DNA from: Stenotrophomonas maltophilia | GTDB taxonomy: Bacteria; Pseudomonadota; Gammaproteobacteria; Xanthomonadales; Xanthomonadaceae | DNA length: 64,000 bases | Direction: 5' to 3' | Assembly (NCBI RefSeq): GCF_004684085.1 | Contig: NZ_SRHZ01000002.1 | Location: 37,946-101,945 of the forward strand | Part shown: positions 26,327 through 37,005 of the stretch, in pieces | Layout of the letters: every line of letters begins with the position of its first letter | Numbering within the stretch: position 1 is the stretch's first letter | The notes under the pieces: generated by a model | The model's database searches: none | The model's input: only the letters and a program-made list of their open reading frames with translations | What the model was told of the DNA's origin: nothing | Position numbers and translations under genes: made by a program

Positions 26327-26503
26327 GCAGGGCTGCGCCCTGCACCTGCTCAATGCAACGGCCAAAGCCAGAGCCAGAGCGGCATTCCGTGGGATGGCGG
26401 GGCGGTGTGGGTGGGCAGGACACGCCGTAAACCCGTCCATGGGGGCTCGATGGCGCCATCCATGGCGCCAACGGTCCTGCCAACCCACACCGCCCCACCT
26501 CTG
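26327..26503 (+). repeat. Compound palindromic element, copy A
   Basis: Starts with a 7-bp hairpin with TGC loop (26327-26343), then a linker of CAACGGCCAAAGCC-like repeats. A long stem follows: GGGGCGGTGTGGGT..GGCAGGAC at 26399-26421 pairs with 26474-26496, 22 of 23 positions. Inside it are GCCGTAAACCC and a 9-bp hairpin TGGCGCCAT-CC-ATGGCGCCA (26451-26470). It ends CTCTGACAGAT. Copies B (26658-26849, inverted) and C (33765-34038) have the same plan with different stem sequences. Confidence 0.75.
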
Positions 26504-26540
26504 ACAGATCTTCCCGGCGGTTGGATCTCCGCGGCTGTTG

Positions 26541-26564
26541 GTAGGTGTCGACCTTGGTCGACAC
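26541..26564 (+). repeat. SMAG-like palindrome
   Basis: GTAG followed by GTGTCGACC (26545-26553) pairing with GGTCGACAC (26556-26564). The same unit follows compound element C at 34052-34075 in the same relative position. Confidence 0.7.
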
Positions 26565-26589
26565 ATCTGTCAGATATCGAAATGAATCC

Positions 26590-26630
26590 GGGGTCAGATC
26601 CGTTTTCCTGTGGAAAACGGATCTGACCCC
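26590..26630. repeat. Perfect 19-bp GGGGTC hairpin
   Basis: GGGGTCAGATCCGTTTTCC (26590-26608) pairs perfectly with 26612-26630 around a TGT loop. It belongs to the same family as the hairpins in the 13501-13851 array and at 56790-56824. It sits between the two oppositely oriented compound elements A and B. No T-run follows; a transcription end or RNA-stability role is possible. Confidence 0.8.
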
Positions 26631-26657
26631 AAGAGCCGTTCCAACAGACCGCAGAAA

Positions 26658-26849
26658 ACTGTCGAAGGCGGGGTGGGTCCGGTTGCGGGGGCGTGAGCCG
26701 CATGGATGCGGCGACCGAGCTTACATGGACGTACTTGCAGCGTCCCCCGCAACCGGACCCACTCCGGCATCCCACAGGAAGCCTGCTGTTGCTGTTGCTT
26801 TGGCTGTTGCCGTTGCTCCGGCTTCGGCGGGTGCAGGGCGCAGCCCTGC
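26658..26849 (-). repeat. Compound palindromic element, copy B (inverted)
   Basis: Read on the minus strand it begins with the hairpin GCAGGGC-TGC-GCCCTGC (26833-26849), has the CAACAGC-type linker, then a long stem. The outer strands 26667-26691 and 26744-26767 pair over 19 perfect bases at the core (GTGGGTCCGGTTGCGGGGG). Inside is GCCGCATCCATGCGGC, the same internal hairpin as in copy C. It ends CCGCCTTCGACAG. The rest of the 26203-26904 gap shows no gene. Confidence 0.75.
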
Positions 26850-26904
26850 CGAGCAACACCCCCCTCGTGCACAATGGGGCCGACCCCTCCTGGACACCGT
26901 CCTG

Positions 26905-27519
26905 ATGTCGAGCAAGCCGTATTCAGAAGCCTGCGAGCGCAACCGCGAACCGATCGCCGCCGCACTCGACCCGTGGATGGGCGACCGTCACCGGCTGCTG
27001 GAGATTGGCAGTGGTACCGGCCAGCACGCGGCCTTCTTCGCCGAGCGCTGGCCGTGGCTGCGCTGGCAGCCCAGCGATCATCCGGACCACCTGCCCGGCA
27101 TCGAGGCCTGGCGTGCGGAGGCCGCGCTGCTGAACCTGCTGCCGCCAGTGGCGCTGCAGGTGGAACTGCCGCCGGCTGCAGGGCTGGTGTTGCCTGAAGG
27201 CAGCACGTTCGATGCGGTGTTCAGTGCCAACACGCTGCACATCATGAGCTGGGACCACGTGCAGTCATTGTTCGCTGCACTGCCGCCGCTGCTGCGTCAC
27301 GGCGCGCTGCTGGCGGTGTACGGCCCATTCAACTACGGCGGTCGCTACACCAACGACAGCAACGCGCAGTTCGATGCCTGGCTGAAGGCGCGCGACCCGC
27401 GCAGCGGTATCCGCGATAGCGAAGCGGTGCAGGCGCTGGCGGCCGACAATGGCTTCACGAGGTTGGGAGATCTGGCGATGCCGGCCAACAACCGCGTGTT
27501 GTTGTGGCGATGGGGATAG
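26905..27519 (+). CDS. DUF938-type class I SAM-dependent methyltransferase
   Basis: A 204-residue methyltransferase with the SAM-binding motif LLEIGSGTGQHAAFFA near the N-terminus, then DHPDHLPGIEAWR and the later motif FDAVFSANTLHIMSWDHV. This is the DUF938 subgroup. The ATG at 26905 is chosen because the methyltransferase similarity begins there (MSSKPYSEACERNREPI); upstream sequence is the repeat element. The substrate is unknown. Its stop is immediately adjacent to the stop of the convergent hipA gene, with no base between. Confidence 0.87.
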   Translation: MSSKPYSEACERNREPIAAALDPWMGDRHRLLEIGSGTGQHAAFFAERWPWLRWQPSDHPDHLPGIEAWRAEAALLNLLPPVALQVELPPAAGLVLPEGSTFDAVFSANTLHIMSWDHVQSLFAALPPLLRHGALLAVYGPFNYGGRYTNDSNAQFDAWLKARDPRSGIRDSEAVQALAADNGFTRLGDLAMPANNRVLLWRWG

Positions 27520-28842
27520 TCAGGCGTCTGCTGCCATGCTCGCAAGGCGCACCGCAGCGGCACGCAGCCCTTTGAAGATCGGCTCGGATACCGACGCTGG
27601 AAACGCGTTGGGGAGCTGACGCTTGACCTGCTCGATCGCGGGCTCGACAGCACCGATCAGCTCCTCGATCCACGGCTCCGCACCCGCGGTCACACCACAG
27701 GCCCGCGCCGTCTCATTCCAATGGCGTCGCCTTACAAGATGCAACCTGCGATGGCGATTCTTGCCCTGCACGGCCATCGCAAGCTGCGCATTGCGCGGGT
27801 CAAGCTGGTGGGGGCCGCGACCCAGAATGGGATGCACCGACAGTACGTCGTAGACAGGTGTCAGGCGGAAGCGGCCACCGGGCGCAAGATGCACACTGAA
27901 ATTCTTCGCATGGCCATCGGTTGCGGCAAGCATCCAGAACAGGATCTGTGTCTTGAAGAACGTCGCCCGGTCTTCGGGGTGCTCGGACTGCCGAAGCAGA
28001 TCCATGATGGCCACGATGCCAGGACCGCCGTCAGATTCATATTTCCGCTCAGCAGGAAGGCCGAACACCTGGCACATGTCTTCCTGCGGCAGCCGGAGCC
28101 ACCATCGACCCTCTGCTGCCAGTCGCCGGTCGAAGCGCTCGACGATCAACGCACGCTGATCTTCGAACTGCCCCATCTGTGTCTTCGCCACCGGAATGCC
28201 AAACGCTGCAAGCAGGTGCATGCACAGCCATTCGTTCTCCACCGACTGATGCATGTCCGCCCGCATATTGCCGACGATGCCCAAGGGCAGCTTGAAGATG
28301 TGCGTGGACGGTGTGCTTCCAGTCGGAATACACCATCGGCCCTGGTGCAGCAGCAGCCCCGTCTTTTCCTGCGCGCCGGCGATGGATATGCGGAAAGCAT
28401 CGTCGCTGGCTGATGAGCCGGGGAAGGCTTTGCCGGTGACCTGGCGAAGCAGCTCCGCAGTGCCTTGGTCGGTCAACGGTCGACATGAAATCTGCTGGAT
28501 CGACTCCGGAACACGCGGCAGCGGCAGCAACTGCACCGCACCCACGCAGTCCCGTCCAATGGCTTCCAGCAGATCGAAGGTATCGCTGCTGCGTGTAGCG
28601 AACCGGTCCCGGATCCGGTTGCGGATGGTGATGTTGTCCGGGAGCAGGTTGTCAAAGTAGTCGCTGACGACGGCGCCTCGATGGCTTTCCCCGTCGGGAA
28701 GCAGGGGCAGCGACAACGAGAGTGGGCGGGCTTGTGGTGAGCCGAGCCATTCGCTGAGGTAAGTCAGTCGGGATGTTCCGTTCCGCCCCTCATCCCAGAG
28801 CGCTACCTCGACACCATTCATCCAGATCCGCAACGTACCCAT
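27520..28842 (-). CDS. hipA: HipA-type toxin, serine/threonine kinase
   Basis: A 440-residue HipA kinase, the usual length. It has the N-terminal HipA subdomain, the phosphorylated-loop region SIAGAQEKTGLLLHQGRW (Ser conserved), and the kinase signature ATDGHAKNFSVHL with catalytic Asp and Asn, then PVYDVLS with the metal Asp. E. coli HipA phosphorylates glutamyl-tRNA synthetase and slows growth. It lies 3 bases after the antitoxin gene hipB, the usual order. The kinase appears intact. Converges on the methyltransferase gene. Confidence 0.93.
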   Translation of the reverse strand: MGTLRIWMNGVEVALWDEGRNGTSRLTYLSEWLGSPQARPLSLSLPLLPDGESHRGAVVSDYFDNLLPDNITIRNRIRDRFATRSSDTFDLLEAIGRDCVGAVQLLPLPRVPESIQQISCRPLTDQGTAELLRQVTGKAFPGSSASDDAFRISIAGAQEKTGLLLHQGRWCIPTGSTPSTHIFKLPLGIVGNMRADMHQSVENEWLCMHLLAAFGIPVAKTQMGQFEDQRALIVERFDRRLAAEGRWWLRLPQEDMCQVFGLPAERKYESDGGPGIVAIMDLLRQSEHPEDRATFFKTQILFWMLAATDGHAKNFSVHLAPGGRFRLTPVYDVLSVHPILGRGPHQLDPRNAQLAMAVQGKNRHRRLHLVRRRHWNETARACGVTAGAEPWIEELIGAVEPAIEQVKRQLPNAFPASVSEPIFKGLRAAAVRLASMAADA

Positions 28843-28845
28843 GGC

Positions 28846-29103
28846 TCACCATTCCGAAGTCGACGTGCTTTCCCCGGGACTTCGCTGCTGCAGGCTGACC
28901 TCCATGCCCAGTACGGCCCAGACCCGCATCAATCGCTCGAAGGTAGCTGACGCTGGATCGCGTTCCAATGCGCCGACTGCCTGGCGGGAGATGCCCAGTC
29001 GCTCGGCCAGCTGCGCTTGACTCAGCCCCGCCTGACGTCTGAACGCGCGCATCAGCGGCGCAAGTTGCTGCGGTGTTCTCACCGTATGCAGCGGCCTGTC
29101 CAT
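28846..29103 (-). CDS. hipB: HipB-type antitoxin, helix-turn-helix repressor
   Basis: An 85-residue XRE-family protein with the HTH AFRRQAGLSQAQLAERLGIS followed by RQAVGALERDP. It should bind and neutralise HipA and repress the operon. The ATG at 29103 follows a GAGGA ribosome site; a longer frame from 29202 would run into the operator region and is not favoured. Palindromes upstream (29152-29240) are likely its binding sites. Confidence 0.9.
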   Translation of the reverse strand: MDRPLHTVRTPQQLAPLMRAFRRQAGLSQAQLAERLGISRQAVGALERDPASATFERLMRVWAVLGMEVSLQQRSPGESTSTSEW

Positions 29104-29151
29104 ACCGGCAGTCCTCAGGAAAGTTGACCGTACGCCATCACGTACGCAAAG

Positions 29152-29240
29152 GATAGGTTGCTTTACGACAGGCAACCTATCTCTTTCCTGCGCCATAGGC
29201 AACCTATGGATTGCCTATTCAAAAGGCAACCCATAGGTTT
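29152..29240 (-). promoter_or_regulatory. Repeated palindromic operators upstream of hipBA
   Basis: GATAGGTTGC (29152-29161) and GCAACCTATC (29172-29181) form a perfect 10-bp inverted repeat. CCATAGG-CAA-CCTATGG (29193-29209) is a second palindrome, and GGCAACCCATAGG (29225-29237) is another half-site array. The shared core is GGCAACC(C)TATG. HipB proteins bind several such sites cooperatively, so this is the probable autoregulatory region and promoter. Confidence 0.7.
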
Positions 29241-29259
29241 CTTTATTGTGGCCGCGCTA

Positions 29260-32200
29260 CTACGCCACCTGCACGATATGCAGCGCCTTCGGGTTCCGCC
29301 ACTGCGCCAGCAGGGCGGCTTCGCGCGCCTTGGCCTGCTCGAAATGCGCTTCCTTGACGTGGCCGAAGCCGCGGATGTGCTCGGGCACGCTGGCGATCTC
29401 CACCGCCAGCGCCAGGCGGTCGTCATCCAGGCCGTCCAGCAGCACCTGCACGGTGGCCTCGTAGTCACCGATCAGCTTGCGCTCCATGCGGCGTTCCTCG
29501 GTGCGGCCGAACACGTCGAGTCGACCGCCACGCAGGAACTTCAGCTTGGCCAGCAGGCCGAAGGCCTTGAACATCCACGGGCCGTATTCCTTCTTCAGCA
29601 ACCGGCCCTGCTCGTCCTTCTTGGCGAACAGCGGCGGTGCCAAGTGGAAGCGCAGCTGGTAGTCGCCCTCGAACTGCTGTTGCAGGCGGCGCTGGAAATC
29701 GCCGCTGGTGTACAGGCGGGCCACTTCGTACTCGTCCTTGTAGGCCATCAGCTTGAACAGGTAGCGGGCCACCGTCTCGGTCAGCGCGGTGGAGCCGCCG
29801 ATGCGGTCGGCTTCGGCGGCCCGCACACGATCAATCAGGCTGCGGTAGCGGTTGGCGTAGGCAGCGTCCTGGTACTCGACCAGGAACGCGGCGCGGCGCT
29901 CGATCATTTCATCCAGTGAACGCGACAGGCGCGCGTCGTCCAGCGGCAGGAACGCCACGTCGCCACCGTGCGAGGGCAGGCCACGCAGTTCGCGTTCGTC
30001 GCCGGTGTTGCGCGGTGCGGCGGTGGCGCCCCATTCGTTGCCTTCCCATTCGCCCGGCGGCAGCGGGTGCAGCGGGCCCGGGGTGGATTCGGTATCGGTG
30101 TGGCGGTTGCGCACCAGGCCCGCAGCCTGCTGCACGGCCTGCGGGTCGACCACGGCCAGGCGGCCCCAGGCGAAGGCCTGCTGGTTCATCGCCACGGCCG
30201 CGCCGTTCAGTTCAATCGCACGCATCAGCGACTCGAACGACAGCGGCACCAGCCCCTGCTGCCACGCGTAGCCGAGGATGAACAGGTTGGCGGCGATGGC
30301 ATCGCCCAGCAGCGCGGTGGCCAGCTGGGTGGCATCCAGCAGCAGCGGTTCCTCGCCACCCAGTGCCACGCGCACACCGGCCACGATGTCGGCGGCGGGG
30401 AACTGCATGTCCGGGCGGGTGGTGAAGGTGCCCGGCATGGCTTCATAGGTGTTCAACACCACCTGCGAACGGCCGGCGCGCACCTTCGACAGCGCCCAGT
30501 AATCATTCACCACCACCATGTCGCAGCCCACCACCAGGTCGGCTTCGCCGGCGGCGATGCGCACGGCGTGGATGTCTTCGGGGCGACGCGCAATGCGGAT
30601 ATGGGTGGTCACCGCGCCGCCCTTCTGTGCCAGGCCAGTCTGGTCCAGCACGCTCGCGCCCTTGCCTTCCAGGTGTCCGGCCATGCCCAGCAATGCGCCG
30701 ATGGTCACCACGCCGGTGCCGCCCACGCCGGTGATCAGGATGTTCCAGGGCTGCTCCAGCGTGCCGCGGATGGTCGGTGCCGGCAGGTTGTCCAGCAGGG
30801 TAGAGGCATCGCGCTTGCTGCCCTTGCGCGGCTGGCCACCGTGTACGGTGACAAAGCTCGGGCAGAAACCATTCACGCAGGAATAGTCCTTGTTGCAGTT
30901 GGACTGGTCGATCTCGCGCTTGCGCCCGAACTCGGTTTCCTTCGGCAGCACCGACACGCAGAAGCTCTTCTTGCCGCAGTCGCCGCAGCCTTCGCAGACC
31001 AGCGAATTGATCAAGACGCGCTTCTGCGGGTCCTCCAGCTTGCCGCGCTTGCGACGACGGCGCTTTTCGGTAGCGCAGGTCTGTTCGTAGATCAGGATCG
31101 AAACACCCTTCACTTCGCGCAGGCGCTTCTGCACCGCATCCAACTCGCTGCGGTCGTGGAACTCGACGTCGCTGGGGAAGTGCTCGCGCTGGCCGGTCCA
31201 CTTGCCGATGTTGTCCGACAGCACCACGATGGTGTGGATGCCCTCGGCGCGCATCTGCTTTGCAATGTCAGGCACGCTCAACGGGCCGTCCACCGGCTGG
31301 CCGCCGGTCATCGCCACCGCGTCGTTGTAGAGGATCTTGTAGGTGATGTTGACGCCGGCCGCGACCGCCTGGCGGATCGCCAGCGAGCCGCTGTGGAAAT
31401 AGGTGCCATCGCCCAGGTTCTGGAACACGTGCGGGGTGTCGGTGAACGGCGCCTGCCCGGCCCAGGTCACGCCTTCGCCGCCCATGTGGGTGAAGGTGTC
31501 GGTGCTGCGGTCCATCCAGGTCACCATGTAATGGCAACCGATGCCGGCCAGTGCACGTGAACCTTCCGGCACCTGGGTGGAGGTGTTGTGCGGGCAGCCC
31601 GAGCAGTAGTGCGGCACGCGCGGGAAGCTGGCGCGCGGCAACGCAAGCTCGGCTTCCTTTTCCTGCATCCACTGCAGGCGCTGCTCGATCGATTCGTTGT
31701 TGAAGAACTTCTGGATGCGGCGGCCGATCACGCCGGCGATGGTGGCCGGGGTCAGTTCGCCGGTGGACGGCAGGATCCACTCGCCGTTCTCGTCGTACTT
31801 GCCGACGATGGACGGGCGCTGGCCCCAGCTGGCCGGCCAGTTGAAGAACTGCTCCTTCATCTGGCGCTCGATGAAGGCACGCTTCTCCTCCACCACGATG
31901 ATGTCTTCCAGGCCCTGTGCGAAGCGGGCGATGCCTTCCGGCTCCAGCGGCCAGGTCATGCCGACCTTGTACACGCGGATGCCGATGTCGGCGCAGGCCG
32001 CTTCGTCCAGGCCCAGGTATTCCAGCGCCTGCAGCACGTCCAGGTAGCTCTTGCCGGTGGTGACGATGCCCAGCCGCGCGCGCGGCGCGTCCATCACCAC
32101 CTTGTCGATGCCGTTGGCGCGGGCGAACGCCTGCGCGGCTTTCACCGCATAGCGGTGCAGGCGCATTTCCTGATCCAGCGGCGGGTCCGGCCAGCGGATG

Positions 32201-32946
32201 TTGAGGCCGCCGCTGGGCATGTCGAAGTCTTCCGGCAGTACGATGCGGCGCGCCATCGGATCGACCTCGACCGAGGCCGAGGATTCCACCGTTTCGGCGA
32301 TGGTCTTGAAGCCGACCCAGCGCCCGGTATAGCGGCTCATCGCCCAGCCCAGCAGGCCCATGTCGAGAATGTCCTGCACGCCGGCCGGGTTCAGCACCGG
32401 CATCATCGCGCTGACGAACTCGTCCTCGCTGCCATGCGGCAGGGTCGAGCTGCGGCAGGCATGGTCATCGGCGGCCAGCGCCAGTACGCCTCCGTAACGC
32501 GAAGTACCGGCCGCATTGGCGTGCTTGAACACGTCGCCGCAGCGGTCCACGCCCGGGCCCTTGCCGTACCACATGCCGAACACGCCCTGCACGTTGGCGC
32601 CGGGGAACAGGTTGGTCTGCTGCGTGCCCCAGACCATGGTCGCGCCGAGATCCTCGTTCAGGCCCGGCGTGAACTTCACCTTGGCTGCGTCCAGATGTTT
32701 GCGTGCGCGCCACAGTTCCAGGTCGAAACCACCCAGCGGGCTGCCGCGGTAGCCACTGACGAAACCGGCGCTGTCGATGCCTTCAGCGGCATCGCGTAGG
32801 CGCTGCATCAAGGGCAGCCGTACCAGCGCCTGCACGCCACTCAGGTAGATCCGCCCCTCGTTGCGGGTGTACTTGTGGTCGAGCGTGTAATCACGGTCGA
32901 GCAGATCGGCGGAAGAGGGCGAAGTGAGTTGCGCGGTACTGGTCAT
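29260..32946 (-). CDS. Fused indolepyruvate:ferredoxin oxidoreductase
   Basis: A 1228-residue protein joining the subunits of 2-oxoacid:ferredoxin oxidoreductase in one chain. It would oxidatively decarboxylate aryl-pyruvates to the CoA thioester, passing electrons to ferredoxin. Visible parts: an N-terminal pyrimidine-binding half (GYRGSPLGGFDLELWRA), a TPP-binding half with CSGCPHNTST and GIGCHYM, a Cys-rich segment with CEGCGDCGKKSFC and SCVNGFCPSF, and a C-terminal gamma domain starting LITGVGGTGVVTIGALLGMA. The ATG at 32946 is chosen over an upstream Pro-rich extension. A low-complexity segment near the middle of the gamma half (DNA 29977-30105) looks like a foreign insertion; the frame remains open. 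Confidence 0.9.
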   Translation of the reverse strand: MTSTAQLTSPSSADLLDRDYTLDHKYTRNEGRIYLSGVQALVRLPLMQRLRDAAEGIDSAGFVSGYRGSPLGGFDLELWRARKHLDAAKVKFTPGLNEDLGATMVWGTQQTNLFPGANVQGVFGMWYGKGPGVDRCGDVFKHANAAGTSRYGGVLALAADDHACRSSTLPHGSEDEFVSAMMPVLNPAGVQDILDMGLLGWAMSRYTGRWVGFKTIAETVESSASVEVDPMARRIVLPEDFDMPSGGLNIRWPDPPLDQEMRLHRYAVKAAQAFARANGIDKVVMDAPRARLGIVTTGKSYLDVLQALEYLGLDEAACADIGIRVYKVGMTWPLEPEGIARFAQGLEDIIVVEEKRAFIERQMKEQFFNWPASWGQRPSIVGKYDENGEWILPSTGELTPATIAGVIGRRIQKFFNNESIEQRLQWMQEKEAELALPRASFPRVPHYCSGCPHNTSTQVPEGSRALAGIGCHYMVTWMDRSTDTFTHMGGEGVTWAGQAPFTDTPHVFQNLGDGTYFHSGSLAIRQAVAAGVNITYKILYNDAVAMTGGQPVDGPLSVPDIAKQMRAEGIHTIVVLSDNIGKWTGQREHFPSDVEFHDRSELDAVQKRLREVKGVSILIYEQTCATEKRRRRKRGKLEDPQKRVLINSLVCEGCGDCGKKSFCVSVLPKETEFGRKREIDQSNCNKDYSCVNGFCPSFVTVHGGQPRKGSKRDASTLLDNLPAPTIRGTLEQPWNILITGVGGTGVVTIGALLGMAGHLEGKGASVLDQTGLAQKGGAVTTHIRIARRPEDIHAVRIAAGEADLVVGCDMVVVNDYWALSKVRAGRSQVVLNTYEAMPGTFTTRPDMQFPAADIVAGVRVALGGEEPLLLDATQLATALLGDAIAANLFILGYAWQQGLVPLSFESLMRAIELNGAAVAMNQQAFAWGRLAVVDPQAVQQAAGLVRNRHTDTESTPGPLHPLPPGEWEGNEWGATAAPRNTGDERELRGLPSHGGDVAFLPLDDARLSRSLDEMIERRAAFLVEYQDAAYANRYRSLIDRVRAAEADRIGGSTALTETVARYLFKLMAYKDEYEVARLYTSGDFQRRLQQQFEGDYQLRFHLAPPLFAKKDEQGRLLKKEYGPWMFKAFGLLAKLKFLRGGRLDVFGRTEERRMERKLIGDYEATVQVLLDGLDDDRLALAVEIASVPEHIRGFGHVKEAHFEQAKAREAALLAQWRNPKALHIVQVA

Positions 32947-33116
32947 GGCTGGCCCGGTGAGGATCGGCTGGCACCGGCCGCGTGCGGGCACGCGGCGGGA
33001 AAGGCGCGAATTGTAGCAGTGGGGGCGCGCAGGCCCCGGCACTCGCGCCGGTGGCGGTGCCGGGGTTAGGATCGGGGGGAGAGAGGGAGGCTGCAGTTGC
33101 GGCCTGGGGAGAAGGG

Positions 33117-33752
33117 ATGTCAGTTCCAGGAAAGATCCTGGCCAGCGTGCTGCTGGCCTCGGGAGCGGCCACTGCGTGGGCCGCGCCGGCGTTGCCGGCA
33201 CCACAGGAGTTCTATTTCGACAGCGACCTGGCCGCCACGCCGATGGTGGCGATACAGGGCGACGGCGATGAGTTGGTTGCCCAGCTGGTCAAGCTGCGTG
33301 AACGCGGCCGGCGTGCGGTTGAGGCCACGGTGCAGCTGGCGTCGGTGGCGGGTGCCCAGGGCCGCGGCGAGCTGGCCGAGCAGCTGTATGGCGAAGCCTT
33401 GAAGGAGGCGTCGGCACAGAGCAGCAGTGGCCGCAGCGTGCGCTGGAATTACGGTTGGGATCTGTTGCGCCAGGGCAAGGTGGAGGCGGCACTGGAACAG
33501 TGGCTGTCATCGGCCGGCAACGCCCGTACAAAGCCCAGCTGGGTGCCACCGACCTATGCGCTGGCGCTGTGGCGGCTGGGGCAGAAGCAGGAGGCCGTGC
33601 AGTGGTATGCCGCGGCGGTGCGCACCGAGCCGTCGCAGTGGAGCACCAGTGCGCACTATGCACAGCTGCTGCCGCAATGGCGCGAGGATGAGCGTGCCAC
33701 GCTGGTGGAAGTCCAGCAGGCCTGGGCCGCCGCGCCGCCGGCCTGGCCCTGA
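33117..33752 (+). CDS. Exported TPR-like protein
   Basis: A 211-residue protein with a signal peptide (MSVPGKILASVLLASGAATA, cleaved after WAA). The mature part is helical, with repeats such as AEQLYGEALKEASAQSSS, YGWDLLRQGKVEAALEQWLS and LALWRLGQKQEAVQWYAAAV that match the tetratricopeptide pattern. Such proteins bind partner proteins in the periplasm. The ATG at 33117 follows a strong GGGGAGAAGGG ribosome site. It is divergent from the oxidoreductase gene. Partner unknown. Confidence 0.82.
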   Translation: MSVPGKILASVLLASGAATAWAAPALPAPQEFYFDSDLAATPMVAIQGDGDELVAQLVKLRERGRRAVEATVQLASVAGAQGRGELAEQLYGEALKEASAQSSSGRSVRWNYGWDLLRQGKVEAALEQWLSSAGNARTKPSWVPPTYALALWRLGQKQEAVQWYAAAVRTEPSQWSTSAHYAQLLPQWREDERATLVEVQQAWAAAPPAWP

Positions 33753-33764
33753 GGGAGGGGGGCG

Positions 33765-34038
33765 GCCGGGTTGCACCCGGCACCCGCAGAGGCAACGGCT
33801 GGAGCCGAAGCAACAGCAACAGCCGAAGCAACAGCGGGCTTCCTGAGGGATGGCGGGGCACTGTGGATTTGCGGGGCCGCCGTAAACCCCCAGACCGGCC
33901 CAGCCGCTGGCGGCTGGGCGTTCGGGCGCTTGCGAAGCAGTGCTTCGCAAGCAAAGCGCCCTCACCCATGGGGGCTTGGTCGCCGCATCCATGCGGCTCA
34001 CACCCCGCAAACCCACAGTGCCCCGCCTTCGACAGATT
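33765..34038 (+). repeat. Compound palindromic element, copy C (long form)
   Basis: Starts with hairpin GCCGGGT-TGC-ACCCGGC (33765-33781), keeping the TGC loop of copies A and B with a different stem. A CAACAGC-type linker precedes GGGCTTCCTGAGGGATGG. The long stem pairs 33852-33876 with 34003-34027 over 24 of 25 bases. Inside are GCCGTAAACCC, two extra hairpins including CTTGCGAAGCA-G-TGCTTCGCAAG, then CCATGGGGGCTTGG and GCCGCATCCATGCGGC. It ends TTCGACAGAT. No gene is supported here. Confidence 0.78.
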
Positions 34039-34055
34039 CCGGCAGCTGTTGGTAG

Positions 34056-34170
34056 GTGTCGACCTTGGTCGACACGGTAGATCCACGCCATGCGTGGATG
34101 AATCTGTATCGGAATCGATTTTTCGATATCTGAGCGAAATGCAGCCAAGCGTGGGCTCGGCTCTACAAAA
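34056..34170. repeat. Cluster of SMAG-type palindromes
   Basis: GTGTCGACC/GGTCGACAC (34056-34075), GTAGATCCACGCCATGCGTGGAT (first 20 bases at 34077-34096, unit ends 34099), and an inverted unit ending GGCTCTAC near 34169. The remaining stretch to 34249 shows nothing that can be identified. Confidence 0.7.
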
Positions 34171-34249
34171 AGCGGCCGACCAAGCGGGGCTTTTGATGTT
34201 CACAGTCAACCAGCCGCCACGAGGGGCTGCGCCGTTCGCGGGAAACCCC

Positions 34250-36487
<2,238 letters not shown>

Positions 36488-36524
36488 ACGTCGTAGGTAT
36501 CCACCCCTTTACTGGAATCCCGCA

Positions 36525-37001
36525 ATGCGCGAACTGATCCTGCTCCGCCACGCCCATGCCGAACCGGCCGTTTCCGGCCAGGCTGATCTCGACCGGCCGT
36601 TGTCGCCGGTGGGGCTCGCCGAAGCCGAAGCCGCCGGCAAGTGGCTGAAGGAGAACAACCTGCTGCCGGACTGCGTGCTGTGTTCGCCGTCGCGGCGCAC
36701 CCGCGAAACCCTGGAAGGGGTGATGGCGGCCATCGGCTATGTCGAAAAGCGCCTGGAAGACCGTATCTATGAAGCGACCCCGGGCACCCTGGCCATGCTG
36801 GTGGATGAGCGGCGTGACCTGGACAGGGTGCTGGTCGTCGGCCACAACCCAGGCCTGGAGCAGCTGGTGGCCCTGATGACCGACGGCACCAGCAGTGATT
36901 ACCGCGGCATGCCGCCAGGCGGCGTGGCCGTGCTCGGTTTCCCCCGCGAGGCCTCGATCGAGCCGGGCGTGGCCAGCCTGAATGCGTTCTGGTGGCCGTG
37001 A
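36525..37001 (+). CDS. sixA: SixA-like phosphohistidine phosphatase
   Basis: A 158-residue histidine-phosphatase-superfamily protein. The N-terminal LLRHAHAEP gives the RH signature, followed by LSPVGLAEAEAAG, SPSRRTRETLEG and the second catalytic region VLVVGHNPGLEQLV. The length and motifs are those of SixA, which removes phosphate from His residues of phosphorelay proteins. It follows the ParA gene by 37 bases and precedes a YceI gene by 4, suggesting one transcript. Confidence 0.88.
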   Translation: MRELILLRHAHAEPAVSGQADLDRPLSPVGLAEAEAAGKWLKENNLLPDCVLCSPSRRTRETLEGVMAAIGYVEKRLEDRIYEATPGTLAMLVDERRDLDRVLVVGHNPGLEQLVALMTDGTSSDYRGMPPGGVAVLGFPREASIEPGVASLNAFWWP

Positions 37002-37005
37002 TCCG

